Positions 48,797 to 59,265 of a DNA stretch of 64,000 nucleotides are shown here, one piece after another (the stretch's first letter is position 1; each line of letters starts with the position of its first letter). The DNA is taken from positions 24,552,001-24,616,000 of the forward strand of contig OZ316893.1 of the NCBI GenBank assembly GCA_973895155.1. The letters are read 5' to 3'. The notes below the pieces were generated by a model. It did no database searches. It had not been told where the DNA came from and saw only the letters and a program-made list of their open reading frames with translations. The translations under genes and the position numbers were made by a program. The stretch comes from Marsupella aquatica (lineage: Eukaryota > Marchantiophyta).

Positions 48797-49320
48797 TTTT
48801 CCAAAAGTGGTGCCTAGCGACAGGACTTCAGTTTCCACCACCATTGCCATTGTTGACAACAGGAATTCAGCGGTCAAGTTGGAGGGTCACACTCCTCAGG
48901 TGGTCATGCTAGACACAGGTGCTCAACCAGTGATATTGGGCATTCAGTTTGCCAAGATGATGGGGGATTGCTAACTGATCATTTACAGCAATCCAAGTGG
49001 CACATTCGGACTGCTAGTGGCACTGTGGAGGATGTGCTGGGTGAGAGTTCTACTTTACTCACTCTCACTTTTAATGGAGGTACAGATCAGGAACTGCATT
49101 TCCTAGTTAGATGTTTGGTTACCAATGCCACTACGTATGATGTGCTCATTGGCCAGGAGGCTTTGTTCCCACCAGGTTTTACCATTGACAACTGGCATGA
49201 GCATGCATACTACAGAGTTGATTGGCATACGGATGGCTCACACTTGGGCTACATTCCACTTGATTTGCATGGTGCTCATACACCTATGGCTCACCATTGT
49301 GTTTTGAAAGCAGTGCACAC
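48797..49320 (+). pseudogene. Retroviral-type aspartic protease, frameshifted
   Basis: Active-site motif VMLDTGAQPVILG, with the DTG at 48912-48920, in the frame reaching a TAA at 48973-48975. The rest of the fold (SKWHIRTASGTVEDVLGE, then TTYDVLIGQEALF) is in the adjacent frame starting ~48965. One indel therefore lies just after FAKMMG. The frame then runs through to the methyltransferase. Cleaves the polyprotein in active relatives. Confidence 0.8.
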
Positions 49321-49556
49321 GGCTACCTATGTCAACCACCCATTGCAGGATTGGATTGAGGAGAATGATGATGAGGTGGCTGCTGCACATGCTGCTGCAT
49401 GTATAGCAGCACTTTCCATCAATGTGGATCATCAACCAGAGGTGGTACAATGGCTCCAAGCACCCCATGGACCTTTGGTGGCTGCATTGCGCAAATTTGA
49501 GGACCTTGGGCAGCACAATGGACAACCAATAGCCCCAATCTTGAGCGCACCAGTTA

Positions 49557-50860
49557 CATGGACTCCTCCTCCGGATGGCCTTACATTGCTTGAGCTTTTT
49601 GGAGGCCTGGAAGCTCTCCTACAGTCTGGCATGGTGGTGAAGCAGTACATCTACGTGGACATTGATCCAGGTGCAAGGCAAGTGGCTGAATCCCATCTGC
49701 TGGAATTTTTAGAGTGATTTCCCCAGCAGTTTCCACACAGTGTATGGAAGTCTGCATTTTCTTTCTTCCCTCCAGATATCCAGATTGTCCAGCACCGACA
49801 CTTAACCCTTCTTGGCTCCCTTGATTTGATCATAGCTGGTTGGGAATGCCAAGGGTTTTCAGCTGCTGGTCACGGTGTTGGACTGCATGATTCTCGTTCT
49901 GGCCTTTTCACAGCATTGGTTCAGATTCTCACTTGGGCTCAATCCCTTTATCATGTTGTTGGCTATATACCCGGCTATATATCATTGAGAATACTCCATC
50001 TCAGTTTGACCAGCGTCCACAGGTCAAAGAGGATTTCAGTGTGGTCCAGCATTACTTGGGACCACCCCTTCTCATTGATGCAGTGCACTGTGGTTCTTAT
50101 GCACATCGTCTTCGTAACTTTTGGACTAACCTTGCACCACCTTCCTTGTTGGAGTTAGCTCTTCACCACACATCCAGGGACACTAACCTCACGGTGGACC
50201 AGATTTTGGATCCTGATAGTTCTTGCCAACCAGTTACACGGCAAGAGCCAGCACCTTGGTATCCAGCCAATACCATTGGACAGCCCCATGTTGTTTGGCC
50301 TACATTTGTGTCCTTTCCAGGTGCACATGCTTTTTAGGGTGATGGTCCTGGCCTGTTTTACCGACATCTCGGGGGGGTCACTTCCACGGAAGTGACACAT
50401 CACGTGCGACGAAGTATAGGCCCATTTAAATGGGTGTGGCGGAAGACTTCCAAAGTTTGGTGGAAGAACACATAGGGCATGTTTTATTGATTGGTCGACT
50501 TTAAAGAACACATAGGCCTATTTAATTGCAAAAAATACTTTCTATAAAGTTTTTAGGGGTTTTTTAATAAAAAATGACAAAATTTTAAGAAAGAAAGGGC
50601 TTTGCAAAAAAAAAATTTCACTTTAAAGTTAGGGGGGTCAAACCCTAAAACGTCGCACGCGATGTATGGCCCTCCATATAGTGACCCCCCCGAGACCGAC
50701 ATTCTACCAGTACATGGGATGAACCTAGTCCTGAGGAGAGAGAACGGGCTATGGGCTTCCAACCCGGTACTACATGCCACACCAAAATCACCAAGCTGGC
50801 CAAAAATGCTTTACTTGGCAGGGTAATGGATCTTAATGCTCTCACTTGGCTTCTGGTCAC
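49557..50860 (+). pseudogene. C5 cytosine-DNA methyltransferase domain within pol
   Basis: Motifs in canonical order: I, LLELFGGLEALLQSG (49586 on), the AdoMet site; II, YVDIDPGARQVAESH; IV, AGWECQGFSAAG, with the catalytic Cys codon at 49847-49849 but Glu instead of Pro before it; V, DSRSGLFTALVQIL; VI, YIIENTPSQ (ENV equivalent, 49987 on); VIII, IDAVHCGSYAHRLRNFW; IX, EERERAMGFQPGTT; X, NALLGRVMDLNALTWLL. The AHRxRxFW and LLGR patterns resemble DNMT3-type enzymes by eye. It lies between protease and RT. Breaks: TGA at 49715-49717, a frameshift near 49975 beside a GGCTATATACCCGGCTATAT duplication, TAG at 50335-50337, and a MITE at 50368-50694. Motif IX reads on in frame once element and TSD are discounted. 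So this copy is dead, but the ancestral domain was complete. Confidence 0.87.
50368..50694 (+). mobile_element. MITE, subfamily B, 327 bp, inside the methyltransferase
   Basis: Termini CTCGGGGGGGTCACTTCCAC and TATAGTGACCCCCCCGAG. Perfect 8-bp TSD ACCGACAT at 50360-50367 and 50695-50702. Subterminal inverted blocks CATCACGTGCGACG and CGTCGCACGCGATG. A 13-bp palindrome-like TCACTTCC..GGAAGTGA fills the left terminal spacer. It separates motifs VIII and IX, the target-recognition part of the methyltransferase. Confidence 0.93.
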
Positions 50861-52820
50861 TTGCATCCTTTTTCAGATGTACATTCATCCAGCATCAGGA
50901 GTTCCAACCTACCACTCCATGGTGCTGCTACATGGCATCCAGACCAAGTGCACTTACCTCTATTCAACACTCACCGCTTCAGTCCAAGTGTTGGGGGGGA
51001 GGAGGTCCCTTGTAACGTGGCTGATATTATTTCTGAGTTTCATGGTGTGGATCAGACCAGAGCAACAGATACAACAGGCCTTGGAGAGGCCTCATCACCT
51101 TATCAGCAGCATGCTAGCAGCTTGGATAGTGGAGAGGCTAGCACTTCTGGCTCTTCAAGCACGAGTACATCAGGTCCTATTCCTAGTGTTGCCAACTACA
51201 CATTCATCATGGGAAACCACCTGAGTAAAAGACAGAAGGACCAGCTGCTGAATTTGCTCCTCAAGCATGAGAAAGTGTTTGCTTTCTCTATGAAGGACTT
51301 GGGTAAGTGCAAGACCATGCAGTTCTCCATTGAGTTGGCTGATAAAACACCTATCTTCAGGCGGAGACATCGTTTGAGTAAGCATGAGTGGCAGCTGGTG
51401 GATGAGAGTTGCCAAGAGTTATATGAAGCTGGTCTTATTCAGCCATCTACATCAAATTTTGCAGCAGCTACAGTGATGCCAGCAAAGAAGGATTCTAGTG
51501 GATTGTGGACAGAGAAGCGCATGTGTGGGGACTACAGGCCACTGAACCTGGTCACACCCCAGGACAGGTACCCCATGCCACGGCCAGAGGAGCTATTTGA
51601 CAGCATTGGAGACTCAGACATCTTCACTCTTGTGGATCTAAGGCAAGGCTTTAACCAGATTTTGCTGCTTGCAAAGGACCGCAAGAAAACAGCTTTCCAT
51701 GGTAGTAACCAACTATGGGAGTGGTTGGTGATGCCATTTGGCTTGAAGAATGCGCCCATATTCTTTCAAAGAGTCATGGACCAGGTTCTTCAAGGTGCTG
51801 AGTTTCTGAAATGCTACATTGATGATGTGTTGGTCCACAGCAAAGGATTTGACCAGCATCTACTTGACCTCGAGGAGCTATTCATGAGGCTTAAGAAGGT
51901 GAACCTAAAGATACACCCCAAGAAGTGTGAATTTGTTGTCAGATCAGTAGTATACCTTGGGCACCGCATTCTTCCAAATGGAACCATGGCTCACTGGGCC
52001 AAGGTGGTATCCATCAGATTGGAAATGCCCACTCCTACCGATGTTCACACTTTGAGGAGTTTTATTGGGTTGTGCAATTACTATCGGATCTACATCAAAT
52101 ATTTCAGTACCATTGCACACCCATTGTATGCTTTGTTGAAAAAGAATGTGACTTGGACATGGAGTACAGATGCTGAGGCAGCATTTGCCACTTTGAAGGA
52201 GAAGCTCTCAGAATACCCGGTGCTGAGAAGACCTGATTTCAGCAAGGTCTTTGTGTTACACACAGATTGGAGTGCCCTTGGGATTGGTGCCATGCATTCT
52301 GGGCCAGCATGATGAGGAAGGTAAAGAGTACGTCATTGCCTATGCATCCAGGAGCAACAATCAGGCAGAGAGTCATTATTCTTCTTATGAGGGTGAATGC
52401 CTTGTTGTTGTGTGGGCTGTCATACATTACAGGCCCTACCTCTATGGGACCAGGTTTGTTCTCTACACCGACCACCAGCCCTTGAAGTGGTTGATGACCA
52501 ACGACAAGCTTACTGGCAAGCTTGCTCGTTGGGCGCTCATACTCCAGGAGTATGATTTTGAGGTAATTCATAGGCCTGGTGTGACACATCAAAATGCTGA
52601 CACTATGTCCCGCAGCCCTTTGATAGCCTCTGATGATTCCTCAGATGCACGGCAGGATTTTGACCAGGTTTCCATCCTGCCTACATTTCATGTATCTTCC
52701 TATCTTGCTTTGCTGCCATGCTACATTGTTGACCAACCTGTGGTGGACATATGGGAGGACAGCGACACTCTGAGATTTTTGCAGCATGGGGAGTACCCCA
52801 TACATGTTACTGCAACCTAG
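50846..52820 (+). CDS. Reverse transcriptase and RNase H of the gypsy element
   Basis: A long open frame to 52312 covers a Ser-rich linker and the RT domain: LYEAGLIQPS, MCGDYRPLN, LVDLRQGFNQI, MPFGLKNAP, catalytic YIDDVLVHS (51815 on, the second and third Asp of the triad), LGHRILPNG and FIGLCNYYR. RNase H follows with LHTDWSALGIGA and then, after a one-base shift near 52300, YVIAYASRSNNQAESHYSSY, LYTDHQPLKWL and GVTHQNADTMSRSPL to ~52640. Both domains match Ty3/gypsy closely. The single frameshift is the only lesion seen in this part. Confidence 0.93.
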
Positions 52821-52887
52821 AGAGACCGAATTCAGCAAAGGTCCAAGCGTTACTTGTGGAAGGGAGATCATCTCGTGCGTTGCATGC

Positions 52888-53183
52888 CTCGGGGGTCTCA
52901 CTTCCACAAAAATGGCATATCACGTGCGACGAAGGATAGGGTCATTTTATTGGTTCTAAGGGAAGACTTAAGAATTTTTGTAGAAGAACAATAGGGTCTT
53001 TTAAATTCAATTTTGAGACTTATAAGAATATAAAGGTCTTTTTAATCCAAATTTTAGAATATTCCAAGAATATTCCAACTTTATAGGGGTTAAAAAATAA
53101 TTTTTTTTCTTACATTTTAGGGGGTCCGAGGCCTAAAAACGTCGCAGGCGATGGGGAGGTCCCCATATAGTGAGACCCCCGAG
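52888..53183 (-). mobile_element. MITE, subfamily A, 296 bp, between RNase H and integrase
   Basis: Perfect inverted ends CTCGGGGGTCTCACT, perfect 8-bp TSD TTGCATGC at 52880-52887 and 53184-53191. Interior matches the copies at 1584 and 5133 in reverse. It splits the integrase N-terminal region: coding before it (YLWKGDHLVRCMP) continues after it (DREVVVPPIHERVG) once one TSD is discounted. Confidence 0.94.
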
Positions 53184-54498
53184 TTGCATGCCAGACAGGG
53201 AAGTGGTGGTTCCACCCATTCATGAGAGGGTTGGCCTTATCCGTAAGGTACATTCTGAGCTTGGTCATTTTGGCGTTAAGAGACTTACAGCCTCTTGGTC
53301 CCTCATTATCATTGGAGAGGCATGCATGGCCAGGTTCGAGATGTTATTGCCCGGTGTGAATAGTGTGATAGAGTGAGGACTTCTTTGACATCTCGGCAAC
53401 CCACACTTCATCCACTCCCTATTCAGGGCATGTTTTTATCGCTGGTCATGTGATTTGGCTGGAGAATTACCCCTCACATCTCGGGGTAATCTCTACATCA
53501 TGATCATGATAGAGCATTTCTCCAAGTGGATAGAACTTGTGGCATTGCCGGATAAGACCTCCCGTAGCACCAGCCAGGCATTCCTGCAACAAGTTCTCAG
53601 CCGCTTTGGAGCTTGTGCAAAATGTCTCACTGACCAGGGCTCAGAGTTTAGAGGACAGGTCCAGGAGCTGCTTGATCAGGCCCTCATTGATCATCGCCGG
53701 ACATCACGAGATCACCCACAGGCAGATGGCTTGGCAGAGCGCATGGTTCAGACATGCAAGAAGGGTCTCCGGAAGATTTGCCTCACCAAAAACAAGGAGG
53801 ATTGGGACCTGGCCTTACCCTACATTGCCATGGGGTATAGGATGTCCAGACATGCATCACTGTCTAATTTTTCTCCCTACTTCTTGTTGTTTGGTCGTCA
53901 CCCAGTTCCACCTTCTGCTCTTGCTGCTCACATGCTTCAGGTGGTGGACTTGGATTCAGCTGTGACTTGGTCTGATGTGATCTTTGAGAGGGCTGCCCTA
54001 TTCAGGAGAGTTATGCCCATGGCCATGGAGAATTTGGCCATTGCACAGCATAGGGACACACTGCGTTATGCACACACACAAGGGAGCACTTTTCAGCCCA
54101 AGGTCAGGAAGTTTGATGTGGGAGATTTTGTGTACTTGCAGCGGCAAGCTAATGACACCCTGGACACCTCTACCAGTCGTACTATTCTCAGGGTTAAAGC
54201 TATTCGACCGTCTGGAGTGCTAGAGTTACAAGGGGCAGCTGGGCGCACAATTGCTGACAATGCCAAGAATTGCGCCCCTTGTCATCTGCCTAACCTGGAT
54301 CCCACCATTGTGACTTCTACCTGGATTCCACCTGTGGACTACCCTTGCAAAGTGTGTTTGCAAATTGACGATGCTGACCAGATGCTGCTATGTGATAATT
54401 GCAATGGAGGGTACCATCTTTTCTGCCTGCGGCCTGAACTTACCCAGGTGCCAGAAGGGTTATGGTTTTGCCCTTCCTGTGCTCCACATGCCACCTGA
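53184..54498 (+). CDS. Integrase with C-terminal PHD finger
   Basis: The zinc-binding part (HSELGHFGVKR, then ARCE-stop-C) has one stop and a shift before 53455. From 53455 the frame is open for 347 codons. Catalytic DDE triad: D in CDLAGELPLT (53452), D in CLTDQGSEF, E in HPQADGLAERMVQ. The conserved LPYIAMGYRMSRH, FLLFGRHP and FDVGDFVYLQR segments follow. In place of the usual chromodomain, the C-terminus (about 54340-54495) is a full Cys4-His-Cys3 PHD finger: CKVC, CDNC, YHLFC, CPSC, with the aromatic W of GLWFCPSC. PHD fingers bind histone H3 tails, so this one may steer integration; that role is inference. Confidence 0.93.
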
Positions 54499-54524
54499 CT
54501 TTTCCTCAGCCCTCCTTGTGACTG

Positions 54525-54537
54525 TGGTCTGGGGGGG
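54525..54537 (+). promoter_or_regulatory. Polypurine tract, plus-strand primer site
   Basis: TGGTCTGGGGGGG lies just after the last coding domain and directly before the start of the duplicated LTR-type sequence, as expected of a retrotransposon polypurine tract. No 5' primer-binding site is left to compare. Confidence 0.7.
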
Positions 54538-55074
54538 ATACAGAGGTTTACACCTCCACTACGTACATACCACCTCAGTTGCTTTTTCTTGGCACTTGGG
54601 AATGTGATTGGACTTTTTCTATGCATGTTGGTTGCTAGCAGCTTGCATATATGCATTGTCGGTGACTTGTATGTTTTCGATACACTATGGCTACGATGCT
54701 ATATGTCACGACAGCTGTCATGCCGAGGGACAGTGCTGCTTGTGCACATTGGCATGTCCCTCGCATGCCCGCTAGGTAAGTAGTTAGGGCTAGTGTACTA
54801 CTTGAGTTAGTGTCATGTTCTTGTAGCAAGTCTGGGCCGTTCTTGAAGCAAAACGTGCTTGTTAGTGTGACGCCTTGACTTGATCTACTTAGGGTGTGTT
54901 TCTCTTTGTTGGTTTTCAGTTCTTCTTGAATCGCTGTTGACAGAGCTCAAACAGTGCTCGTCGGTTCCGTACACGGGATTCACACAGTGATTTGTTAGAT
55001 GCTCCCGGCCGATCTTGGCATCCTGCCGGTTTTCGATTCGATTTCAGTACAATTGTTTCTCTTACGCCTTTTAT
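54538..55074 (+). repeat. Probable 3' LTR, ~537 bp
   Basis: Sequence following the polypurine tract starts ATACAGAGGTTTACACCTCC and is duplicated 537 bp downstream. A TATATATA box sits near its right end (55071-55079). It lacks the usual TG start, so the border is approximate; an alternative start is TGTCACGACA at 54704. Confidence 0.55.
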
Positions 55075-55250
55075 ATATAGAGGTTTACACCTCCACTACG
55101 TACATACCACCTCAGTTGCTTTTTCTTGGCACTTGAGAATGTGATTGGACTTTTTCTATGCATGTTGGTTGCTAGCAGCTTGCACATATGCATTGCCGGT
55201 GACTTGTATGTTTTCGATACACTATGGCTACGATACTATATGTCACGACA
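55075..55250 (+). repeat. Partial second LTR copy
   Basis: The first 176 bp of the LTR recur here, from ATATAGAGGTTTACACC to CTATATGTCACGACA, with about five changes, then break off into unrelated sequence at 55251. The offset is constant (537 bp). It may be a truncated tandem LTR or a target-flank remnant. Confidence 0.75.
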
Positions 55251-56569
55251 AAATAGCTTAAAGTATTCATGGGTGTAGCTAGGGTTTGGGCATATATATT
55301 TAGGTATTAAGCAATTTAATGAGGCCTCAATTGTTGTTGCTATTACTGGAGGGCTACAAAAGGGCTGTGGAAGAGAGTAACTGAAAGAGGCCCCATTGGA
55401 ACTTTGGTAGTAATTGAGGGTAGCTTAGGCTAGGGTTTCTTGTCCCATTTTTAGTATTATTTCAGGTTTAGGGTCCAGGCTAATATTACGTTAAGGGGCA
55501 GCCAATGTACTCCTCAATTCCAATATTCAGTATAAACACTTTGGAGCTTCAAGCCCGGCTTCAAGTAGAGGTCAAAAGTTAGAGCTTGATGCCATAACAA
55601 GATAGTGGAAGGACAATGTTGGCTGGAAGGATTGTCGCTGGACCTTGGAGGACTTGCATTGTGGAGGTCTAAGTAGAGCATATTGTTTGTTTGTCATGGA
55701 CGCCCGCTGCTATTTGTTTTTCTAATGTTTGTTTAAGTGTCCTTTCTATCCGACTGTTTCTAATGTGGATGCATGAGAAGAGAAGGAAGACAATAAACCA
55801 GGAAGGGACCGTAGCTTGGTGCAGAAGGAAGTCCAAAGCTTGAGTTTTCATATCCAAAAGGTTTGTGTGTCTTGTATTGTTTTGTGTTATTTTCAGTGTT
55901 GTTTATAATTGCAAGTAAGACTATTGCCAGTTGTTTGATTTTGAAGAACAACCCGGATGTAGTTTGTATTCATTTTATTCTATCATTATCATAGAACCAT
56001 GAAAATCCCGTGATAAGCCCAATGGTTGAGGTGTTCAATGCACTTCTCATAAAGGGAGGACCTCTCTTGTAATTTGCATTCAAGTACCTGCCATGAAGGT
56101 CACCTATGCTTCTTCTTTGAGGCCATGAATATATGGTGGCTCAAGCAAATGAGTTGTAAGTTCTCATTGGCTCAATTCCCCTCTGTTATATGGAAAATAA
56201 TCCAGTCATGCAACGGTTTGTGAAGCAAGGTTTCTAACGGTTTAGGGTTTAGAGGATTGATGCCTCGAATAGGCAACCGATAGTGTCTAGTTTCCTATTA
56301 ATAGTGTATGGTACCCACGATGCTAAACTATTTGAGTGAAGAGCACAACATAGACAAGTTGATAGTTGGACAACCATACTTAGAATTATATGTATAAATA
56401 TTTAGGTCTATATATGCACTGTATAGGAGATAGGATGTACTATCCAATGGAGAGATAGAATAAATTGCATTGAGTGGAAAGACGAAGCAAATTGAATGGT
56501 CACAAAATTTGGGGCTCTAACTTATGATCGAAATACTTATCTTTTCTTTATAGGCATTGTTCAATTCAA
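55251..56569. other. No gene seen
   Basis: Non-coding flank of the retrotransposon with no motif-bearing frame; one telomere-like unit GGTTTAGGGTTTAG at ~56234. Confidence 0.35.
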
Positions 56570-56728
56570 AACAAAACTTTGCTTAAAGGTTTTTAGGGGT
56601 AAAAAAAGGTCGGTTTGAAGTACATAAGGTTTTTTTTAAAATTCACTTATAAGTTAGGGGGTCTAGACCTAAAAATGCCCCACAGGCGCAATGTAGGACC
56701 CTTCACACAATGACCCCCCACCACCAAC
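56570..56728 (+). mobile_element. MITE, subfamily B, degraded right half
   Basis: AAGTTAGGGGGTCTAGACC, then GACCCTTCACACAATGACCCCCC, matching the right end of the copy at 50368 with many changes. Left end not found, no TSD readable. Confidence 0.5.
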
Positions 56729-59150
56729 ACCCCCCCTTAAGAGTGCCGCCAATGATGTTGTTGATGCCAGGGTTGATGCAAAAGTGTTGTCAAACAGGTT
56801 CAACCTAGTCAGTGGTGTTGCATGTCAGGTTGGGCCACGGTACTGTGTGGCCATGATGCTTACCATTCATTGGCCAGGAGATCCAGTCAGCAAGGGAAAG
56901 ATGCAAGGACGGGGCAAGGTGATGAGAGGGCAGAGGGAGGGGAGACTCAGTTAATTTCTCTTAGTACTACTATCTAGCTTGAAAAAGTTTTGGGGGACGG
57001 TAAAGCTTGACGACGAAGTTAACTAACAGAAAGGGTTTTCCAATCCGTTTGAGTGGGGCTTGGTCAAAGCTTCCCTTATTTGTTGAAAAGGAGAAAACAC
57101 TCACATCTTTTGAACCTTCTAATTATATCTGAAAGCTTCAAATTAAATATAACTACATGTTTGCTGGTTATAATGGGCAGCCACGTACTTCTCCTTGGGT
57201 ATCAATTTGATAGTAGGATCACGGGAGGCTATGGAAGCCAACACCAACTGAGAACCATTGAACAAGCCCGGTCAATCAATGTGCACAGAATCAAAGGGGA
57301 TTGCGTGATTCGCTCGTTCTCTCCATTTCAGAATGGCCACCAAAGTCACCATTAAATCCTGCTCGTAACCTCAACATTGGGTAAGTTGTCTTCATGCCTG
57401 AAACTCGACATGCAACCTCTACCTGTAGACTGCATGGTATCTCCAAGTTCAGTCCACTCATTTGTTGAGACTGTTTCTCATTCAGATCTTTGAAGAGCTT
57501 TGACATACATGATCTCGGTAGAATACTTTCTAATGCCTTCATGGCGGAAATGGGACCCCTCATGCAATTGTTTTCCTCAATTTTGAAACGGTAATCTAAA
57601 ACGCGATCTATCTAAAATGTGATTATGTCATAATCTATGAACTTGATAGCCTAAACTAAAGACCCGTTGATTGCAATAAAATTCACCTCTCATCTGCTAT
57701 CAGTCGTTGATTGTGGCCAAGTTTGTGCAGGTCTCCGTTTTTCAATTGACTCACTTTCCTGGGACCTTTTTCTCTCCCTACCTCTCCAAAGGAATTGAAG
57801 CTCTCGTTTCCTTAGAGGCTTACGTCTAATGCCGGCAACCTTGTCCTCCTGGTCTTTTCTTTTGCCTCGAAAAGACCAACATTGTTCTCCTGGTCTTGCT
57901 TTCTGAAGACAGACTTTAATAGGGGCATGGCCATTTTCAATCTGCAAATTACGAGGCCCGCAAAATTCTGATGGAGAATCAATAATAATCAGTTTCACTT
58001 TAATCCATGTTCCAACGCGTTTCTGTGGACTGTCCACATGGCGATGCCTGGTCTCGAGCAAGCCACGGGGCCCAACCCGTGTGGGTAATTTGTTTTCGAC
58101 CTTCAACCAAGGATGTTGGGGTGATTACGTAGCCAGCGTTCGAATAGTCCAAATCTTGACCGGGCCAAGACTTTCAGGGGGGTGTGATTAGCAAGATTGA
58201 CATTCAGTGATCTACTTTGATCTACTTTATTAATCGATAGATTCATCGAGCTTTTGACGAAGGTGTATACGCAGCTCAGCAGCCTTTTTCTCTTCCTTTG
58301 TCCAGCAGCCATTCTTGACGGTCTCTCAATTGTTGGCCCGAATCAGAGGTATCGATGGGTCCCATGTATTCGAGCTTCTTCCGTTAACTTACCAGCCAGA
58401 CATAGTTCTTCCTCTCCAGGTTCCTAAAGCAAGAATCTAGGACAATTGCACGTATCCCCAAACAGATCACGAGGAATAAAATCTATCTACTACACAGATA
58501 CCATTCGCTTCACTCTCAGAATGAACTCTCTGAAGAATCTCTATGTCTTTCATTCCAGAAAATATCGACCTGATCGTTGAGTCTTGGCAGCTTGAAATCA
58601 GTGCTTCAATCGGATTCCGGATAATGATTCTCATCTTGGTCTGGATGTGCATACAGTCAGCCCTTTATCTTAATTCTGCCTGCAGTCAGTGCACCATGCC
58701 TAAGTGCAAAGTCTATCTTATTTGGTGGGTCTTTTTTGCCATGACAGCTGAGAGGACCAACCTCACTAAGAGATGAACATCACATATAGGAGTAGGCAAT
58801 AGTGTAGGGAAGCCCACATGTAGGACTGCCCAGGGATCCAGCAAGGGACCCTACTACCAGTGTTTCCATTCTGTGCAAATTTTGGCACATTTGCTACCAG
58901 GCTAAGGGCCGGGGCAAATTTATTTAAACATATTTGCCCAAAATCAAAGTTCCAGATCTGACCTTACATAGATCTAAGGGTCATAATGTGACCGTACAAG
59001 GTCATAGCCCTGCAATTCAAGTACAATTTGTTTGCAAAGCCTAGACTTCTCAAGTTGCCATAAGTGCCACCGGCCTAAAATACAAACAGGAAACACTGGA
59101 CCCATACCAGGAGGGGGATTGAAACTAGGGGCCCAATTAAAGCAGAGAAG
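56729..59150. other. No certain gene
   Basis: Minus frames 57291-57563 and 57690-58106 (basic, KRKDQEDKVAG, RKPLRKRELQ) and a short helical stretch near 58233-58300 (TKEEKKAAELRIHLRQKL) look mildly protein-like and might be exons of one decayed minus-strand gene. No domain is recognised and splice joins are not convincing. Confidence 0.25.
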
Positions 59151-59265
59151 TCAGGGGCAGATGAGATAACTCACTCCACACCCCAATGTGTAGAGCGGGG
59201 ATTGAACCTGGGACCTCGTGGTTCCAAGCTGATCTAAGGCAATTGGTTAAGTCAGTCTTTCTTTC
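59150..59265 (-). mobile_element. tRNA-derived SINE, family S1, second copy
   Basis: Minus strand B-box GGTTCAATCCC (59198-59208). Flanks match the 39.6-kb copy: GAACCACGAGGTCCCAGG before and GGGGTGTGGAGTGAG after. The A-box side is more diverged. Confidence 0.65.

Larger units (their letters stand above)
47604..55250 (+). mobile_element. Degenerate Ty3/gypsy retrotransposon carrying a C5 DNA methyltransferase and a PHD finger
   Basis: Order on the plus strand: gag with CCHC knuckles, aspartic protease, C5 cytosine methyltransferase, reverse transcriptase, RNase H, zinc-binding and DDE integrase, PHD finger, polypurine tract, LTR. RT before integrase places it in Ty3/gypsy. The left part (5' LTR and most of gag) is missing, cut at the CACTA-like border. 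Several frameshifts, a few stop codons and two MITE insertions show it is inactive. The integrase-PHD frame is still fully open. Confidence 0.9.

Noticed and set aside
49715-49717. TGA in the methyltransferase as programmed recoding
   Set aside because: Other lesions (frameshift, TAG, MITE) show ordinary decay, so recoding is not needed.
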